This document shows positions 34,384 through 48,060 of a stretch of DNA of 64,000 nt, piece after piece. The stretch is taken from positions 98,913,811 through 98,977,810 of the forward strand of contig CM047806.1 in the NCBI GenBank assembly GCA_026214975.1, in the 5' to 3' direction. Position 1 is the stretch's first letter. Every line of letters starts with the position of its first letter. Source of the stretch: Gentiana macrophylla (lineage: Eukaryota; Streptophyta; Magnoliopsida; Gentianales; Gentianaceae). The position numbers and the translations under genes are program-made. Under the pieces are notes generated by a model. The model did no database searches, had not been told where the DNA came from, and was given only the letters and a program-made list of their open reading frames with translations.

Positions 34384-36357
34384 TGTTAGGAAATCTACGC
34401 GGGAACGCAGCGGAATTCAAAAATTTGATTTCCTTTTACCCAAGATCGACTTCGTTTAAGCAATAAACAAACAAGTAGTAGACGGTGGTTACCTTGGTTG
34501 ATCTAAAAGATCGACGCTTTGACCGCCTGGGAGAGTAGTTCGCATGGAGCCGCCCAAGTGTTCGGCCTCTACCGCCAGTCCACACGAACAGCCCGCCGGA
34601 ATCCCATCATGGATTGCTATTGGAAAACTCCGGTTGCTAGACCGGCCCTTTTTCCCTCTCTCCAACTCACTATAGGATGCTCTCTAATTTACACAAGAAC
34701 TATTAGCTCTTGCAATTGTGATGTACAAAAGAGCTTGACACCCACCTCCTATTTATAGTCATAGGTGGCGCCCCAATAGAGTAGAAAAGAAGAAAACCTT
34801 TTCCCAATAAAATAAGGAAAATATAATTGATTGATTTATCTCATTTATTATAATATCTCATATCAAATAAATCTAGGATATTGTCAATATCTCATATTGA
34901 ATATTTCCAAGATATTGTCAATATCTAATATTGACTATCTTTATTTTATTACCATAAATCAATTTACACATGTGTATGTATATATCACATATATATTACA
35001 CAAAATAAATCTATATGTGTATATACATTTGGTGCGCACATGCACATCATATGTGCAAGTCACGTATGAGTGCATATATATATATAAATATTAATATCTA
35101 ATATTAATATATGGTAATATCATTAATTAAATTGCACAATCCAAGTGTATCTTATACACACACAAATTGCGCCACCTTAGACCAACAAATTGGCTTCCGG
35201 AATATTCTTTAATTAATATAATATTATTAATATCTTGTATTTAATTTATTCATAATAAATAAATACCACCATATTAATTTACCACTATAACCTTTATAGT
35301 CTCGAGATAAACTTTCCTTATTTGGTTATCTACTATAACCACATTTTAATCCGACTAGATGTTCATATGTGTGACCCGATAGGCTTCCGAATATGTTGGC
35401 CGTAGACACAAAGTGCAAATTACTTAAAATGCCCTTCATGCCTAACGATCACGGGATAGCGCCTAGCAGCAACACACCGTGACCCCAATCATCGGAAGAG
35501 TCAAATGCAATGACTACTACCTTTCATGTGAAACGATTATCGTGTAACTTACAATCCTATCATTTGTAATAATATCCATACGGTCGTTAGTCGAAAGTGT
35601 CAAAACATCAACGACCGTATCTTATAACTGGATATCATGCTCTCTCAAGTAACACATTTACTCCCACTTTGCAAAGATTCACGAGTAAGACATTCCTTAT
35701 AAGAAGGCCATTTCGGATATTCGATCCCAATCATAGGATACGCGATTCCCGGACGACCAATCATGTATACTCCGCGATGCTTCAATATCATACCCAATCA
35801 CTACCGCATGATCGCCCGTGCTGCTGTGGGAAACCTCAATAGTGTCAAAGCATGACAATCCACACCGTGATGCCATGAAGACTCCGGTCCTAAGGATAAT
35901 TACACAACCGCCACATAGTGTGACACTTATCGTGTAAGTAAGTGGGTCGCCTAACGACGCATTCTCTAATACACGCCCACGCATACCCAAGTGTCTCTAC
36001 ACTTCGATAGACGAGATCTATCCCTGCCCTAAAGACAGAAGACATCTAATACGTGCTAGTCTGTTTATACTATCAATGCCCTGTTTAATAGTACATCAGC
36101 CTAGAGACATTTAAGTATCAAACTTATTAAAGTGATTAGAGATCTCATCAACCATAATCGCTATCATGGTTTTCTACCGCAGATTTAATACTAAGGACGT
36201 TATCATATAACAATTCATAATTGGTTCTTTAAAAAGAACATATACATGACAACATAAAGGCCATTTAATATATGTACAAACATAAAGAAATAGTAGAAAT
36301 GATCCGACCCGGTCGGATCCGGTCCAACCCGATTGGGTTTAGGACACTATTCCAACA
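34384..36357 (-). repeat. LTR of Copia element A (3' LTR of the first unit, 1974 bp)
   Basis: On the plus strand it reads tgttaggaaatctacg to cactattccaaca. On the minus strand it is preceded by the polypurine tract ggccaagtgggagat (36358-36372), the tract typical of Angela-type Copia elements. It therefore closes a minus-oriented element. Confidence 0.9.
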
Positions 36358-39300
36358 ATCTCCCACTTGGCCTAAAACCAACCACTCGCACACACAAGAC
36401 CAAGTTGAAACACAAGAATCTTATGCAATACTGCGCAACCAATTACAGCCATAAAAGGATCGCTATCCATGGGGACTCGAGACTATCCAAATGACCAAGT
36501 TAAAGGAACCGCCTCAACACACACACGAATCTCGACGAGACCTCGGTCCTTGCTTCAAGCAATGAATCCACTTACTATATCAGCTATATGAAAAGGTGGA
36601 AGAACCGCACAAGGTTCAGGAATGAACCTTCTAGATCCATGTATTGCTCCCCGCGCGCCTAAGGCACTCTTGTGTTTTGGCTAAGTTGTAGAGTTTACAA
36701 AGTGACCCATAGGCTAGAACATTTCCAAACTCATTTGTATCACTTAATCAAAGTGATTGCAAACCTGCATCAGTAGCTCCCACTTGCCTTCATAAGACTC
36801 GGGATATACGCCCCAGATAACTATATTTATCTAACTCCAAGTTTCGATAAACTAGGAAACTTTCCTTAACTTGTTTAAGGATATTCTCGACATTCACCAG
36901 ATTTACTTTCATACTTGCTCATGACTATTCATGAACTATGAACATCCGGCATTCCTTTATGATGGTTCCTATCACAGAGAGCGAAGGAAACCTTCCATAC
37001 ACATCATCTTTCACTCATCTTTAGGACCAACGCCCTAACACGAGATAGATCTTGCGATCTATGCTAAACTTCTTTTAGCATCACATCTATATAGGTAAAC
37101 AATAATCTAACAGCAGTTAAATCTATCACTATAGATTCTCATTTCTAAAATAAGAACTGCTAATCCAAGTGCTTTCGTAAAGATCTTGAATTACCAAACA
37201 TTAATTGACCGTGACATGGGGAGATGATTCATGAGAGAGATATCCAATACCTTACTCAAAAATCGTAACACACTCCCACTATCCATCTTGCACATTGGGC
37301 ATATCCTTCTTTTGACTAAATCAAACTCCTTTGATTATCAAACAAAGAAATTGTCTAGAGAAACTTGTTTGAGTCCATAAATGGATCTCGTGGGCTTACA
37401 TATCATGTTATTGTCTATGAACATCGAAATCGTCTCGCCCAACGCCTTCAACACTATCATATAGTCAGCGATAACGGGTTATAACAAGCATAGTCTGAAT
37501 AGAACTGGGCACAGCCGGCATCATAAAGACAATTACAAGGTTTACACCTCATACCCTTCAGCCGTCACTATAGCCTTATGGTAATCATATTACTATCCAT
37601 GTCAGCCTTTCAGGGACACTCCCCTTAGGTAAGACAGACTAGGTTCACAACCTGGTTGTCACTGATGGAATCTAATTCAGATATTATGGCTCCTAGCCAT
37701 ATCTCTCAACCTTGCCTTTCAAACATTCTTTCACAAGTCGTGAGATATTCATTCTTCAAGATGAACATACCAACAACCTTTTTCAGCTTGAGGTTATCCA
37801 CAGACTTACGTAACTTTTGTGTGCACCGAGCGTTGATCTACACCTCATCGCTTATGTGGCGCCCGCTTCATGTTCCATTGGTCGAATATATCTTTGTGGT
37901 TCTCAAACTCTTTTGAGATCTCGATTCACTCCCATCGCTTCTTTCGGAAGAAACACTTCCTCAAGAAACATGACATGTTTGGAGACAAACATTTTGCTCC
38001 ATGGACAAGTAAATAATATCTAGCATGCTAGCTAAGACATTCCACAAAGTTGCATAAGTCGTACTAGGCTCCAAGCCTTTTCGACTTTGCCTATGACAAC
38101 TTCAAATCATCGGTTAAGACAGATTTGACATTATCCTCTTCCATATCTAATATGGAATTTATTCAACCTTTATTCTTTGGAACTCGGTTAAGTATAAGGC
38201 ACTATCCCGAAACGGGTAAGTGGATACTGTGATGGCTGCATCACACCTTTATCATATAAAGTGTTGTTTCCATTTTGGGAACACAATCCAATTGCGTATC
38301 CCAAATATGGTATCCTTGAAGGAGAATCTTATTCCTTTCGCACGACATCCGAAACACCATTCGTGTATTAATTACTTCAATCCAATTGAAGATTAATTCC
38401 TAAGTAGCTCATCAATCTCATATTCGCATACTAGCTCGAACTTTTCGGGATTTCGAATTATGCACTTCAATGAGTACACTAGAACTATTTCTAAAAATAG
38501 TCATAGAGATTAACAAACAATTATTTGTAGCATTAATTGTCACAAGCCAACAAACATCGGTATGTTTAGGCTTTAGACAAATTTTCTAGATTTTATAACC
38601 TTTTCATAAAAGCGGTATTTTAGTCATCTTTAGATAAGATACGTATTACCTATATGATTCATAATCATATGGTTCAACATCATCGTAATGACGCTTGATT
38701 ACACGCTTCCTTCCGAGAGACTATGTCTGAACAACTACAAATATCAAGGATAATAGCCATACAAATATTTAGTTGAGATCTTATCACATATATCAACTAT
38801 TTAGTGACAACAATCTAGTATGTTAGATTCAAAGTGACTATCCAATTTTATCGTAATAACATTTATTCTTTACAATTGAATATGTCCACTAAATCCTAAC
38901 AAATAATCGAACTTGTGTCCTTCATAAGAACCGAACATAACAACATTTATTTAGTTCCCTTTATCGCTTACTAGATCCGCAATATTGTAAGTGTTACAAC
39001 GCTTGCTTCACCTTCCATATCTCAGATTTAATATTTCTAATTTAATCACACTGCAAGATATCATATATCTAAGAGTCGATCTCGAACTTAGATAGATTTA
39101 TCTCAACTCACTTGCCTATAATAGAAACTTCAATAAGTTCTCTATTTAAGCACATGCCCTAAAATTTCCTTTTAATCCTTTAAGCACTTGAGATATGTTT
39201 CTTATTGTAGTCTTCATAAGACTTAAGAAAGATCACAAGAGCTATGTCTTCAATTTCCTTTTATAAAGAAAATCTAAAGTTTATTAAATAGTTTATTTAA

Positions 39301-41139
39301 CCTTTGAATCGTATTCAAAACATTGACTATTTAATTAACCTTTAAGCAATGGTAGAATTAAGTCGATACTTAAATCTTACAATTTGAAAACTTCATTTCC
39401 AAAATTCGGTCTAGTCATTCTTATCCAACGCTTGAATAACTCGTCATCGTGATGACCGAATGATCATCTTGGATCGTATCCAATATATGACTAATTCGTT
39501 GAAACTAATTTTCAAATGATTTAATCATATCATGAGCTTCCGCTTTCATTAATAATTAAAGCCTTGGAGTACTCCATCAAATATGTAGCCTCCTTGTCTA
39601 ACTACCATAACGGGATCTCTCGTGTCATTGCTCATTTTAAAAGGATTAAAATTACTTAACCATATTTGAGAACGCTTTCAAAATTAACACCATAATTTGG
39701 TTTTACTAATCGAGAATAAAACATAAATATAAAGTTTGCTAAAACTACAACATAAAAATGAAAATAAAAGAGTGTTGTTGTTTATACACGCAAAATCAAA
39801 AATGGTCTTTTGGTTTATGATTTTGCTCCCACTAGTCAACTACTTCCAATTGACTTTCAAGAATTTTTCAAAATTCTTTAGTGGTCGAGATCCCATCTAG
39901 TTACCTCGATTCCGGCGGTGGTCGATCAACCAAGATAATTTCGATAGGTAGGTAACTCTTTACCATTCACATCTCTATGTGATTCTCGGTGGTTGACTAG
40001 TCAACTCTTTGGCGATACACATCACTATGTGTTAGTCAACCCCTTGTCTCTAAAGTCGACGGCCTCGACGGTGGCCAATCACCGAAAGACTCTAGTCAAG
40101 TCATAACCCAATATTCACTTAGATCTCATACGATCATATCTCAATAACGCATTTATATACCCGTGGTAGGTCAACTCCCGGCGGTGGTCGATCACTTGAT
40201 CCGAACACAGCTCTTCACCGTCGTTATAATATCGGGAGACAATATTTCGACTTGATTTTTGTTGTGGAAGTATTTTTCGTAAATTAATTCACTTAATTAA
40301 TTTTAATTTCGGTCTCATCATAAATATGTCTATCTCTATAAACATACATCCTACACATTTATCTAGATCGTGCCTAGTCATGCATCTATCGATCATATAA
40401 AATAAATACAAGCACAAAATAAATAAATGCGTAAAATAACCGGTATGATCATGGACTTTTTCCTAGGTGCGGTTTCGAATACAAACTGATTTAAACCGCT
40501 GGTCACATTCTAAGGGTAGCCAGAACCGCTAATAGTGATCTTTAATGCTCCATTCTCCAACGGGATCTTTATTTTCGCCTTTCTTTGGTCTCCATCTTTG
40601 CTCCATTCTTGTTACATTTAATTCTATCGAATAAAATAAATACACCCGCCGCACACCGGGGAGCTTAATGGGAATGGGATGAATGCAGTAAAATAAACCA
40701 GGTCACGCTTCTTCATAACGGCCTCAGACAATTTTTTAAACCAACAGAAAAATTAAATCATTCACATCTATCCTATCGGCCGAGTCCACGATCAATCGGG
40801 TCCATATAATCATATTATATCTACTATATCTAATCCATACAATAAAATCTTATGAAAAAGATAAAATTAAAATTTAACTACTTAAGCGCCTTAATTAATC
40901 AATTAACATTTAATCTATTAAATAATTTTATCCAATCAATTAACTAATTAACATTTAATTAATTAAATGATTTTAATCGAAATAAAATTAACGATTAATT
41001 TTAAACCGATTTTAATTTTAATTTTAATTAATTAGAACTATTCCAAAATAAATCAAAATTAAAATTATTTTCTTTGTTTCTTTCCTTTTAATTGTAATCA
41101 AAAGTGACGCTTTTGGCTTCCTAAACCAAATTTGCTTTA

Positions 41140-41395
41140 GTTCGCCACTTTCCAAAATCAAAATTTTTGAGTGGCCAGCTCAGCCTTTTACAAATCAAAT
41201 ATTTGAAAAAGCTGCCAGCCTATTCCAAATCAAATATTTGGAAAGCGCCAAATAATTTTGGTTTAGGCTTGCCGCCACTTTCCAAAATCAAAATTTTGAA
41301 GTGGCCACAGCCAGCTTTTCCCAAATCAAATATTTGGAAGGCTTCAGCTCATTCCAAATAAAATTTGGAAAGGCCATTATTATTTTATCGCCATG
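41140..41395. repeat. Imperfect tandem/inverted repeats in the Copia leader
   Basis: The word ccactttccaaaatcaaaa recurs about 126 bp apart (41147 and 41274), each followed by a self-complementary turn (ttttgaagtggcc). Between them ccaaatcaaatatttggaa recurs several times, each a short palindrome. Copy B lacks this block. Confidence 0.6.
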
Positions 41396-41624
41396 TGGAT
41401 CCCAACGGCCAAACTATTTGAACCATTGGTTAGCCACACGACACAACTAAACAAAGGAGATATTAATCACAACTATGAACAATATTGAAACACAAAATAC
41501 ACAAAACAAAATTTAGTGGATCTACCAAAAATGCACCAGCGACGTTGATCGCCCTCTAAAGGAGAGCCGCACGCATTTCGCCGTCGTGGTGCCGCCGCCG
41601 ATCGGCCGAGCACCCCAAAAGCCG

Positions 41625-41626
<2 letters not shown>

Positions 41627-41658
<32 letters not shown>
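41627..41658. repeat. T tract in the Copia leader
   Basis: A run of about 32 T in the first internal unit, just left of the primer binding site region. Confidence 0.8.
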
Positions 41659-41777
41659 CGTGTATCGATTTAATAATCAAAAATCTTTCATCTTTAATTA
41701 CGTGATTTAAACGATAAAATTAACTACGCAAATTAACATGCTTATTGCTTAAGCTCAAGCTCTCTCTCGATACCATC

Positions 41778-43755
41778 GTTAGGAAATCTACGCTGGGAAC
41801 GCAAATGAATTCAAAATTTGATTTCCTTTACCCAAGATCGACTTCGCTTAAGCAATAAACAAACAAGTAGTAGACGGTGGTTACTTTGGTTGATCTAAAA
41901 GATCGACGCTTTGACCCGTCTACGAGAGTAGTTCGCATGAGCCGCCCAAGTGTTCGGCCCCACCGCCAGTCCACACAAATTTTACCGGAATCCCATCATG
42001 GATTGCTATTGGAAAACTCCGGTTGCTAGATCGGCCCTTTTCCCTCTCTCCAACTCACTATAGTGATGCTCTCTAATTTACACAAGAACTATTAGCTCTT
42101 GCAATTGTGATGTACAAAAGAGCTTGACACCCACCTCCTATTTATAGTCAAGTGGCGCCTCAACAGAGTAGAGAAAGTTAAGAAAACCTTTTCCCAATAA
42201 AATAAGGAAAATATAATTGATTGATTTATCTCATTTATTATAATATCTCATATCAAATAAATCTAGGATATTGTCAATATCTCATATTGAATATTCCAAG
42301 ATATTGTCAATATCTAATATTGACTATCTTTATTTTATTACCATAAATCAATTTACATACGCAGATATGATATATCACATATATATTACACAAAATAAAT
42401 CTATATGTGTATATACATTTATTTGCGTGTCACATGCACATCATATGTGCAAGTCACGTATGAGTGCATATATATATATAAATATTAATATCTAATATTA
42501 TATATACTGTAATATCATTAATTAAATTGCACAATCCAAGTGTGATCTTATACACACACAAATTGCGCCACCTTAGACCAACAAATTGGCTTCCGGAATA
42601 TTCTTTAATTAATATAATATTATTAATATCTTGTATTTAATTTATTCATAATAAATAAATACCACCATATTAATTTACCACTATAACCTTTATAGTCTCG
42701 AGATAAACTTTCCTTATTTGGTTATCTACTATAACCACATTTTAATCCGACTAGATGTTCATATGTGTGTGACACCCGATAAGCTTCCGAATATGTTGGC
42801 CGTAGACACAAAGTGCAAATTACTTAAAATGCCCTTCATGCCTAACGATCACGGGATAGCGCTTCTAGCAACACACCGTGACCCCAATCATCGGAAGAGT
42901 CAAATGCAATGACTACTACCTTTCATGTGAAACAGCTTACCGTGTAACTTACAATCCTATCGCCGTAATAATATCCATACGGTCGTTAGTCGAAAGTGTC
43001 AAAACATCAACGCATCGATCTTATAACTGGATATCATGCTCTCTCAAGTAAACACATTTACTCCCACTTTGCAAAGATTCACGCAGAGTAAGACATTCCT
43101 TATAAGAAGGCCATTTCGGATATTCGATCCCAATCATAGGATACGCGATTCCCGGACGACCAATCATGTATACTCCCGATGCTTCAATATCATACCCAAT
43201 CACTACCGCATGATCGCCCGTGGCTGTGGAAACCTCAATAGTGTCAAAGCATGACAATCCACACCGTGATGCCACGAAGACTCCGGTCCTAAGGATAATT
43301 ACACAACCGCCACATAGTGTGACACTTATCCGTAAGTGGGTCACTAACGACGCACGCATTCTCTAATACACGCCCACGCATACCCAAGTGTCTCTACACT
43401 TCGATAGACGAGATCTATCCTCGCCTCTAAAGATGTAAGACATCTAATACGTGCTAGTCTCGCTTATACTATCAATGCCCTGCTTAATAGTACATCGCCT
43501 CAGTAGACATTTAAGTATCAAACTTATTAAAGTGATTAGAGATCTCATCAACCATAATCGCTATCATGGTTTTCTACCACGATTTAATACTAAGGACGTT
43601 ATCATATAACAATTCATAATTGGTTCTTAAAAAGAACATATATATGACAACATAAAAGGCCATTTAATATATGTACAAACATAAAGAAATAGTAGAAATG
43701 ATCCGACCGGTCGGATCCGGTCCAACCCGATTGGGTTTAGGACACTATTCCAACA
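41778..43755 (-). repeat. Shared LTR of the tandem Copia A array (1978 bp)
   Basis: It is the 5' LTR of the first unit (primer binding site to its left on the plus strand) and also the 3' LTR of the second unit (polypurine tract to its right at 43756-43770). It is very similar to 34384-36357, with most differences being short indels or swaps near CG words. Confidence 0.9.
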
Positions 43756-46700
43756 ATCTCCCACTTGGCCTAAAAACCAACCACTCGCACACACAAGACC
43801 AAGTTGAAACACAAGAATCTTATGCAATACTGCAACAAATCCCTCTAGCCATAAAAGGATCGCTATCCATGGGGACTCGGACTATCCAAATGACCAAGTT
43901 AAAGGAACCGCCTCAACACACACACGAATCTCTCGACGAGACCACAGTCCTGCTTCAAGCAATGAATCCACTTACTATATCACCTATATAGAAAGGTGGA
44001 AGAACCGCATAAGGTTAGGAATGAACCTTCTAGATCCATGTACTGCTCCCGCTGCGCCTCTAAGGCACTACTGTGTTTTGGCTAAGTTGTAGAGTTTACA
44101 AAGTGACCCATAGGCTAGAACATTTCCAGCTCATCGTGTATCACTTAATCAAAGTGATTGCAAACCCAGATCGTAGCTCCACTTGCCTTCATAAGACTCG
44201 GGATATACGCCTCAGATAACTATATTTATCTAACTCCAAGTTTCGATAAACTAGGAAACTTTCCTTAACTTGTTTAAGGATATTCTCGACATTCACGATT
44301 TACTTTCATACTTGCTCATGACTATTCATGAACTATGAACATCCGGCATTCCTTTATGATGGTTCCTATCACGGGAGCCGAAGGAAACCTTCCATACACA
44401 TCATCTTTCACCTCATCTTTAGGACCAACACCCTAACACAGATAGATCTTGCGATCTATGCTAAACTTCTTTTAGCATCACATCTATATAGGTAAACAAT
44501 AATCTAATAAAGTTAAATCTATCACTATAGATTCTCATTTCTAAATAAGAACTGCTAATCCAAGTGCTTTCAGTAAAGATCTTGAATTACCAAACATTAA
44601 TTGACCGTGACATGGGAGATGATTCATGAGAGAGATATCCAATACCTTACTCAAAAATCGTAACACACTCCCACTATCCATCTTGCACATCAAGGCATAT
44701 CCTTTTTGACTAAATCAAACTCCTTTGATTATCAAACAAAGAAATTGTCTAGAGAAACTTGTTTGAGTCCATAAATGGATCTCGTGGGCTTACATATCAT
44801 GTTATTGTCTATGAACATCGAGTGCATCTCGCCTAACGCCTTCAACACTATCATATAGTCATGATACGAAGTTATAACAAGCATAGTCCGAATAGAATCG
44901 AGGCACACCGGCATCATAAAGACAATTACAAGGTTTACACCTCATACCCTTCAGCCCGTCCACTATAGCCTTATGGTAATCATATTACTATCCATGTCAC
45001 CTTTCAGTGACACTCCCCTTAGTAAGACATTGACTAGGTTCACAACCTGGTTGTCACTCGATGGAATCTAATTCGAGATATTATGGCTCCTAGCCATATC
45101 TCTCAACCTTGCCTTTCAAACATTCTTTCACAAGTCGTGAGATATTCATTCTTCAACATGAACATACCAACAGCCTTTTCAGGCTTGAGGTTATCCACAG
45201 ACTTACAGAACTTTTTGTGTGCACCGAGCGTTGATCTACACCTCATCGCCATGTACGCGCCTGGGCTCATGTTCCATTGGTCGAATATATCTTTGTGGTT
45301 CTCAAACTCTTTTGAGATCTCGATTCACTCCATCGCTTCTTTCGGAAGAAACACTTCTCTCAAGAAAAAGATGTTTGGAGACAAACATTTTTGCTCCGCG
45401 GACAAGTAAATAATATCTAGCATGCTAGCTAAGACATTCCACAAAGTTGCATAAGTCGTACTAGCTCCAAGCCTTTCGACTTTGCCTATGACAACTTCAA
45501 ATCATCGGTTAAGACAGATTTGACATTATCCTCTTCCATATCTAATATGGAATTTATTCAACCTTTATTCTTTGGAACTCGGTTAAGTATAAGGCACTAT
45601 CCCGAAACGGGTAAGTGGATACTTCGCATGGCCTCGCATCACACCTTTATCATATAAAGTGTTGTTTCCATTTTGGGAACACAATCCAATTCGCGATCCC
45701 AAATATGGTATCCTTGAAGGAGAATCTTATTCCTTTCGCATTTACTTCAAACACCATTCAGTATTAATTACTTCAATCCAATTGAAGATTAATTCCTAAG
45801 TAGCTCATCAATCTCATATTCGCATACTAGCTCGAACTTTTCGGGATTTCTCAATTATGCACTTCACTTCGAAAGTACACTAGAACTATTTCTAAAATAG
45901 TCATGTAGATTAACAAACAATTATTTGTAGCATTAATTGTCACAAGCCAACAAACATCGGTATGTTTAGGCTTTAGACAAATTTTCTAGATTTTATAACC
46001 TTTTCATAAAAGCGGTATTTTAGTCATCTTTAGATAAGATATTATTACCTATATGATTCATAATCATATGGTTCAACATCATCGTAATGACGTTTGATTA
46101 CACGCCCTTCTTCTAGAGAGACTATGTTCAGAACAACTACAAATATCAAGGATAATAGCCATACAAATATTTAGTTGAGATCTTATCACATATATCAACT
46201 ATTTAGTGACAACAATCTAGTATGTTAGATTCAAAGGACCATCCAATTTTATCGTAATAACATTTATTCTTTACAATTGAATATGTCGCTAAATCCTAAC
46301 AAATAACTCGAACTTGTGTCCTTCATAAGAACCGGAACATAACAACATTTATTTAGTTCCCTTATCAGATTTACTAGATCCGCATATACGTAAGTGTTAC
46401 AACGCTTGCTTCACCTTCCATATCTCAGTATTTAATATTTCTAATTTAATCACACTCGCAAGATATCATATATCTAAGAGTCGACACAACTTAGATAGAT
46501 TTATCTCAACTCACTTGCCTATAATAGAAACTTCAATAAGTTCTCTATTTAAGCACACGCCCTAAAATTTCCTTTTAATCCTTTAAGCACTTGAGATATG
46601 TTTCTTATTGTAGTCTTCATAAGACTTAAGAAAGATCACAAGAGCTATGTCTTCAATTTCCTTTTATAAAGAAAATTAAAGTTTATTAAATAGTTTATTT

Positions 46701-47399
46701 AACCTTTTGAATCGTATTCAAAACATTGACTATTTAATTAACTTTAACAATGGTAGAATTAAAGTCGATACTTAAATCTTACAATTTGAAAACTTCATTT
46801 CCAAAATTCGGTCTAGTCATTCTTATCCAACGCTTGAATAACTCGTCATCGTATGACCGAATGATCATCTTGGATCGTATCCAATATATGACTAATTCGT
46901 TGAAACTAATTTTCAAATGATTTAATCATATCATGAGCTTCGCTTTCATTAATAATTAAAGCCTGGAGTACTCCATCAAATATGTAGCCTCCTTGTCTAA
47001 CTACCATAACGGGATCTCTCGTGTCATTGCTCATTTTAAAAGGATTAAAATTACTTAACCATATTTGAGAACGCTTTCAAAATTAATACTATAATTTGGT
47101 TTTACTAATCGAGAATAAAACATAAATATAAAGTTTGCTAAAACTACAACATAAAAATGAAAATAAAAGAGTGTTGTTGTTTATACACTAAAATCAAAAA
47201 TGGTCTTTTGGTTTATGATTTTGCTCCACTAGTCAACTACTTCCAATTGACTTTCAAGAATTTTTCAAAAATTCTTACTGGTCGAGATCCCATCTAGTTA
47301 CCTCGATTCCCCGCGGTGGTCGATCAACCAAGATAATTTCGATAGGTAGGTAACTCTTTACCATTCACATCTCTATGTGATTCTCAAGTAGAGCTACAA
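43756..47399 (-). mobile_element. Second internal region of Copia element A, cut by the gap
   Basis: It repeats 36358 onward in the same order, offset 7398 bp, with near identity in the AT-rich parts. It holds the same reverse transcriptase remnant RSIYGLKQVSLDN (about 44800-44738). The match to the first unit ends near 47384, followed by about 15 unrelated bases and then the gap, so the rest and its own 5' LTR are not seen. Confidence 0.85.
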
Positions 47400-47499
47400 N
47401 NNNNNNNNNNNNNNNNNNNNNNNNNNNNNNNNNNNNNNNNNNNNNNNNNNNNNNNNNNNNNNNNNNNNNNNNNNNNNNNNNNNNNNNNNNNNNNNNNNN
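47400..47499. other. Assembly gap (100 N)
   Basis: Exactly 100 N, the conventional placeholder for a gap of unknown size. The sequences on the two sides belong to different elements (Copia on the left, Athila-type Gypsy on the right). Confidence 0.99.
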
Positions 47500-48060
47500 T
47501 TCATTGACCAGCTCCTTGAGAGGCTTAGTGGCAAGCAATTTTATTGTTTTTGGATGGCTATTCGGATACTTTCGGATAGCTATCGACCCTAATCGATCAA
47601 GAAAAGACTACCTTCACTGTCCCTCCGGTACCTTCGCTTACGAAGGATGCCATTTGGTCTCAGAACGCACCAGCCACATTTCAAAGATGTATGCTTGGCT
47701 ATCTTCAATGGTTTAGTGGAGAAGGTGATGGAAATTTTATGGATGACTTCTCTCAGTATTCGGGACAGTTTCAACCACTTTGTTTACACAATCTTGATAA
47801 AGTTCGTCCGGTGCATAGAGAAGGACTTAGTCTTAAATTGGGAGAAGTGCCACCTAATGGTGGAAGAAGGAATTGTTCTTGGACACAAGGTGTCCAAGGA
47901 AGGTATAGAGGTTGACAAAGCGAAGGTAAAAGCTATTGAAAAAATGACATACCCTAAAAATGTAAGAGAAGTAAGAGGATTCTTGGGTCATGTTGGATTC
48001 TATAGGCGTTCATTAAAGACTTTTCTAAGATAGCCAAGCCTTTGTCAACTCTCTTAAGAG
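47500..48060 (+). pseudogene. Gypsy reverse transcriptase (partial, frameshifted)
   Basis: It opens within FIDQLLERLSGKQFYCF, followed by a damaged LDGYSG region. The catalytic box reads FMDDFS (47738 onward), but in a different frame from the blocks around it. Next come CIEKDLVLNWEKCHLMVEEG, IVLGHKVSKEGIEVDKAK and VREVRGFLGHVGFYRR. At least three frame changes are present, so no product can form. Confidence 0.88.

Larger units (their letters stand above)
36358..41777 (-). mobile_element. Internal region of Copia element A, first unit (degenerate pol)
   Basis: On the minus strand this starts with a primer binding site (41776-41761, atggtatcgagagagag) and ends with the polypurine tract. The reverse transcriptase remnant is visible as RSIYGLKQVSLDN at about 37395-37335, and upstream of it as SELDSISDNQVVNLV at about 37700-37640, corresponding to Copia MxSMxxNxVWxLV. 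No domain is intact. The gag end consists mostly of long non-coding, AT-rich sequence. The unit depends on another element for movement, or is dead. Confidence 0.85.

Noticed and set aside
35697..35990. 97-codon frame inside the Copia LTR
   Set aside because: It lies in LTR sequence, and the equivalent in the other LTR (43021-43359) is shifted by indels, so it is not conserved as protein.
41167..41361. 64-codon frame with repeated SNIWKA-type units
   Set aside because: The repeat is produced by the palindromic DNA repeat of the Copia leader. There is no evidence for translation.
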